Assembly (NCBI GenBank): GCA_028874075.1
Contig: JAPPLU010000012.1
Span: forward strand, 1 to 36,321
DNA length: 36,321 bases
Reading direction: 5' to 3'
Source: Chloroflexota bacterium
GTDB taxonomy: Bacteria; Chloroflexota; Dehalococcoidia; Lucifugimonadales; UBA3495
Positions within the stretch are counted from its first letter, which is position 1. Every line of letters begins with the position of its first letter. Shown in pieces: positions 34,935 to 36,321 of the stretch. The notes beneath the pieces were generated by a model, which was not told where the DNA came from, did not search any database, and worked only from the letters and a program-made list of their open reading frames with translations. The translations under genes were made by a program, and so were the position numbers.

Positions 34935-36321
34935 ATGCTGCTCACCATTTCCACCACGCATCAGCCCGCTACAGATCTCGGATACCTGCTGCACAAGAAC
35001 CCCGGCCGCCTCCAGTCGTTCACACTGCCCTTCGGCAGGGCCTACGTGTTCTATCCGGTAGCGGACGCGGAACGCTGCACCGCCGCCCTGCTGCTGGATA
35101 TTGACCCGGTCGGCCTGGTGCGTTCCGGGGCCGGGGCGTCCAGTTCGGGCGGCTGGCTCCAACAGTATGTGAACGACCGGCCGTACGTCGCTTCGTCCTA
35201 CCTCAGCGTCGCAATCGCCTCGGTGTTCAGCAGCGCGCTGTCCGGCAACAGCAGGGAACGGCCGGAACTGGCTCAGCAGGCCATCCCCCTGGAAGCCCAA
35301 CTGCCCACCCTGCCGTCCCGGGAGGGAGACGCGCTGATACGCCGGCTGTTTGAACCGTTGGGCTATTCCGTTGAAATCCAGGAACACCCGCTGGATGCGG
35401 GATTTCCCGAGTGGGGGGCCAGCCCGTGCTTCGGCGTGAGTCTTGAGGGAGTGGTGAAGCTGAGGGACCTGCTGGCGCACCTGTACGTGCTGCTGCCCGT
35501 TCTGGACGATGCCAAGCACTACTGGGTGGGCGATGACGAGGTGGACAAACTGCTGCGGTTCGGCGCGGGATGGCTGGTGCAGCACCCGCACCAGGAACTC
35601 ATCTCAGCTCGTTATCTGAAGCGCCAGCGCAGCCTGGTGCGCCAGGCATTGGACCGGCTGTCGGACGACGTTCAGGCTGACCCTGACGGTGCTGCCGAAC
35701 GGGGCCAGCACGATGAAGAGCGTCTCGAAACCCCACTCCGGTTGGGGGAGCAGCGGATGCAGGCGGTGCTCGTCGCCCTGCGGGAGGTCGGAGCGACTCG
35801 CGTGCTGGACCTGGGGTGCGGAGAAGGCAACCTATTGGGAGAGATGCTCAAGGAACCCGCGTTTCAGGCCATAGCCGGCATGGACGTTTCTCACCGCGCC
35901 CTGGAAACTGCCCACTCTCGCCTGCGCCTGGACAACCTGCCCACCGCCCAGCGGGAAAGGGTCTCGCTGCTCCAGGGGTCCCTTACCTACCAGGATAAAC
36001 GGTTGGCCGGATTTGACGCCGCGGTGGCAATGGAGGTTATCGAGCACATTGAGCCGGAACGGATGGAAGCATTCGAAGCTGCCGTTTTCGGAGCGGCGCA
36101 CCCCGGCGCGGTGATTATCACCACGCCCAACTCCGAGTACAACGGGCTGTTCGAGAACCTGCCGTCCGGCGAGTTCAGGCACCGGGATCACCGCTTCGAG
36201 TGGACGCGGAACCAATTTCAGGACTGGGCCCGTGGAGTCGCCAGCCGCCGAGGCTACGAGGCGCGATTCCAGGGCATAGGCTCCGAACACCCTGTTCACG
36301 GCGCACCGACACAGATGGGGG
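34935..36321 (+). CDS. hen1: Hen1, 3'-terminal RNA ribose 2'-O-methyltransferase (3' partial)
   Basis: The frame is open from ATG 34935 to the window end (462 codons, no stop). The N-terminal half starts 'MLLTISTTHQPATDLGYLLHKNP' and includes 'QSFTLPFGRAYVFYP', typical of the bacterial Hen1 N-terminal domain. The methyltransferase follows: 'VLDLGCGEGNLL' (SAM binding, near 295), 'IAGMDVSHRALETAHSRL', 'QGSLTYQDKRLAGFDAAVAMEVIEHIEPERM' with the Glu-Glu-His metal ligands, 'TTPNSEYNGLF' and 'RHRDHRFEWTR'. Bacterial Hen1 methylates the 3' end during RNA repair so that ligated tRNA resists the same ribotoxin, working with Pnkp. Only a few residues are missing at the C-terminus ('PTQM' is reached). 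The pnkp gene is probably next. Confidence 0.93.
   Translation, partial: MLLTISTTHQPATDLGYLLHKNPGRLQSFTLPFGRAYVFYPVADAERCTAALLLDIDPVGLVRSGAGASSSGGWLQQYVNDRPYVASSYLSVAIASVFSSALSGNSRERPELAQQAIPLEAQLPTLPSREGDALIRRLFEPLGYSVEIQEHPLDAGFPEWGASPCFGVSLEGVVKLRDLLAHLYVLLPVLDDAKHYWVGDDEVDKLLRFGAGWLVQHPHQELISARYLKRQRSLVRQALDRLSDDVQADPDGAAERGQHDEERLETPLRLGEQRMQAVLVALREVGATRVLDLGCGEGNLLGEMLKEPAFQAIAGMDVSHRALETAHSRLRLDNLPTAQRERVSLLQGSLTYQDKRLAGFDAAVAMEVIEHIEPERMEAFEAAVFGAAHPGAVIITTPNSEYNGLFENLPSGEFRHRDHRFEWTRNQFQDWARGVASRRGYEARFQGIGSEHPVHGAPTQMG

Noticed and set aside
1..36321. CRISPR arrays and tRNA or rRNA genes
   Set aside because: No regularly spaced direct repeats of array type and no cloverleaf or T-loop pattern outside coding genes was found by eye.

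Overview
This is a high-GC bacterial window with signs of an environmental Chloroflexota genome (Dehalococcoidia/SAR202-like). The hints are AddAB in place of RecBCD, a run of flavin-dependent (LLM-class) monooxygenase, amidase, 2-hydroxyacid dehydrogenase and CurA-like reductase genes, a ferredoxin-type assimilatory nitrate/nitrite cluster, bacterial Hen1, and many insertion sequences. The phylum is an inference from gene content and is not proven by the sequence.

Layout. (1) 1-2,789 is accessory DNA: the 3' end of a large serine recombinase, a gene-free stretch with an iterated GGCTGGAAA motif, an orphan HEPN gene, a small unknown gene and a decayed remnant. (2) 2,790-9,471 holds an overlapping addB-addA operon (minus strand). 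(3) 9,472-20,700 is a decaying defence and mobile-DNA island: an IS3-family relic, a RusA-like resolvase, an orphan PUA/Mrr-N-type domain protein, a REase-like (DUF6946-like) gene broken by an amber codon, an intact mcrB-mcrC pair, an IS481-family element with both ends and two frameshifts, an HNH gene behind a frameshifted Nmad3 (nucleotide-modification-associated) gene, a tyrosine recombinase pseudogene split by a 155-bp MITE, a 49-residue zinc-ribbon ORF, and a PIN-toxin remnant. (4) 20,718-25,290 is a minus-strand catabolic-type operon (hydroxyacid dehydrogenase, luciferase-like monooxygenase, amidase with a 1-nt frameshift, CurA-like reductase). (5) 25,455-27,480 holds a GMC oxidoreductase remnant and a complete IS701-type element with CTAG target duplications, inserted at the edge of another, older repeat end. 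(6) 27,478-34,206 is the nitrate assimilation operon nasA - FAD/BFD reductase - nirA - narK. (7) 34,330-36,321 is an IS630-family pseudogene followed by hen1, which runs off the window.

How it works together. The nas operon would import nitrate (NarK), reduce it to nitrite (NasA fed by the FAD/[2Fe-2S] protein) and reduce nitrite to ammonium (NirA). AddAB repairs double-strand breaks and degrades foreign DNA. McrBC cuts modified DNA, and the Nmad3/HNH pair suggests a second interest in modified bases. Hen1 normally pairs with Pnkp in RNA repair; its partner would lie beyond the right edge.

A recurring theme is damage by single-base indels or nonsense codons in accessory genes, while the large housekeeping genes (addAB, nas operon, mcrBC) stay open. 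That pattern favours real pseudogenisation over uniform sequencing error. The most precise mobile-DNA result is the CTAG-targeting MITE: removing it restores the reading frame of the recombinase exactly.
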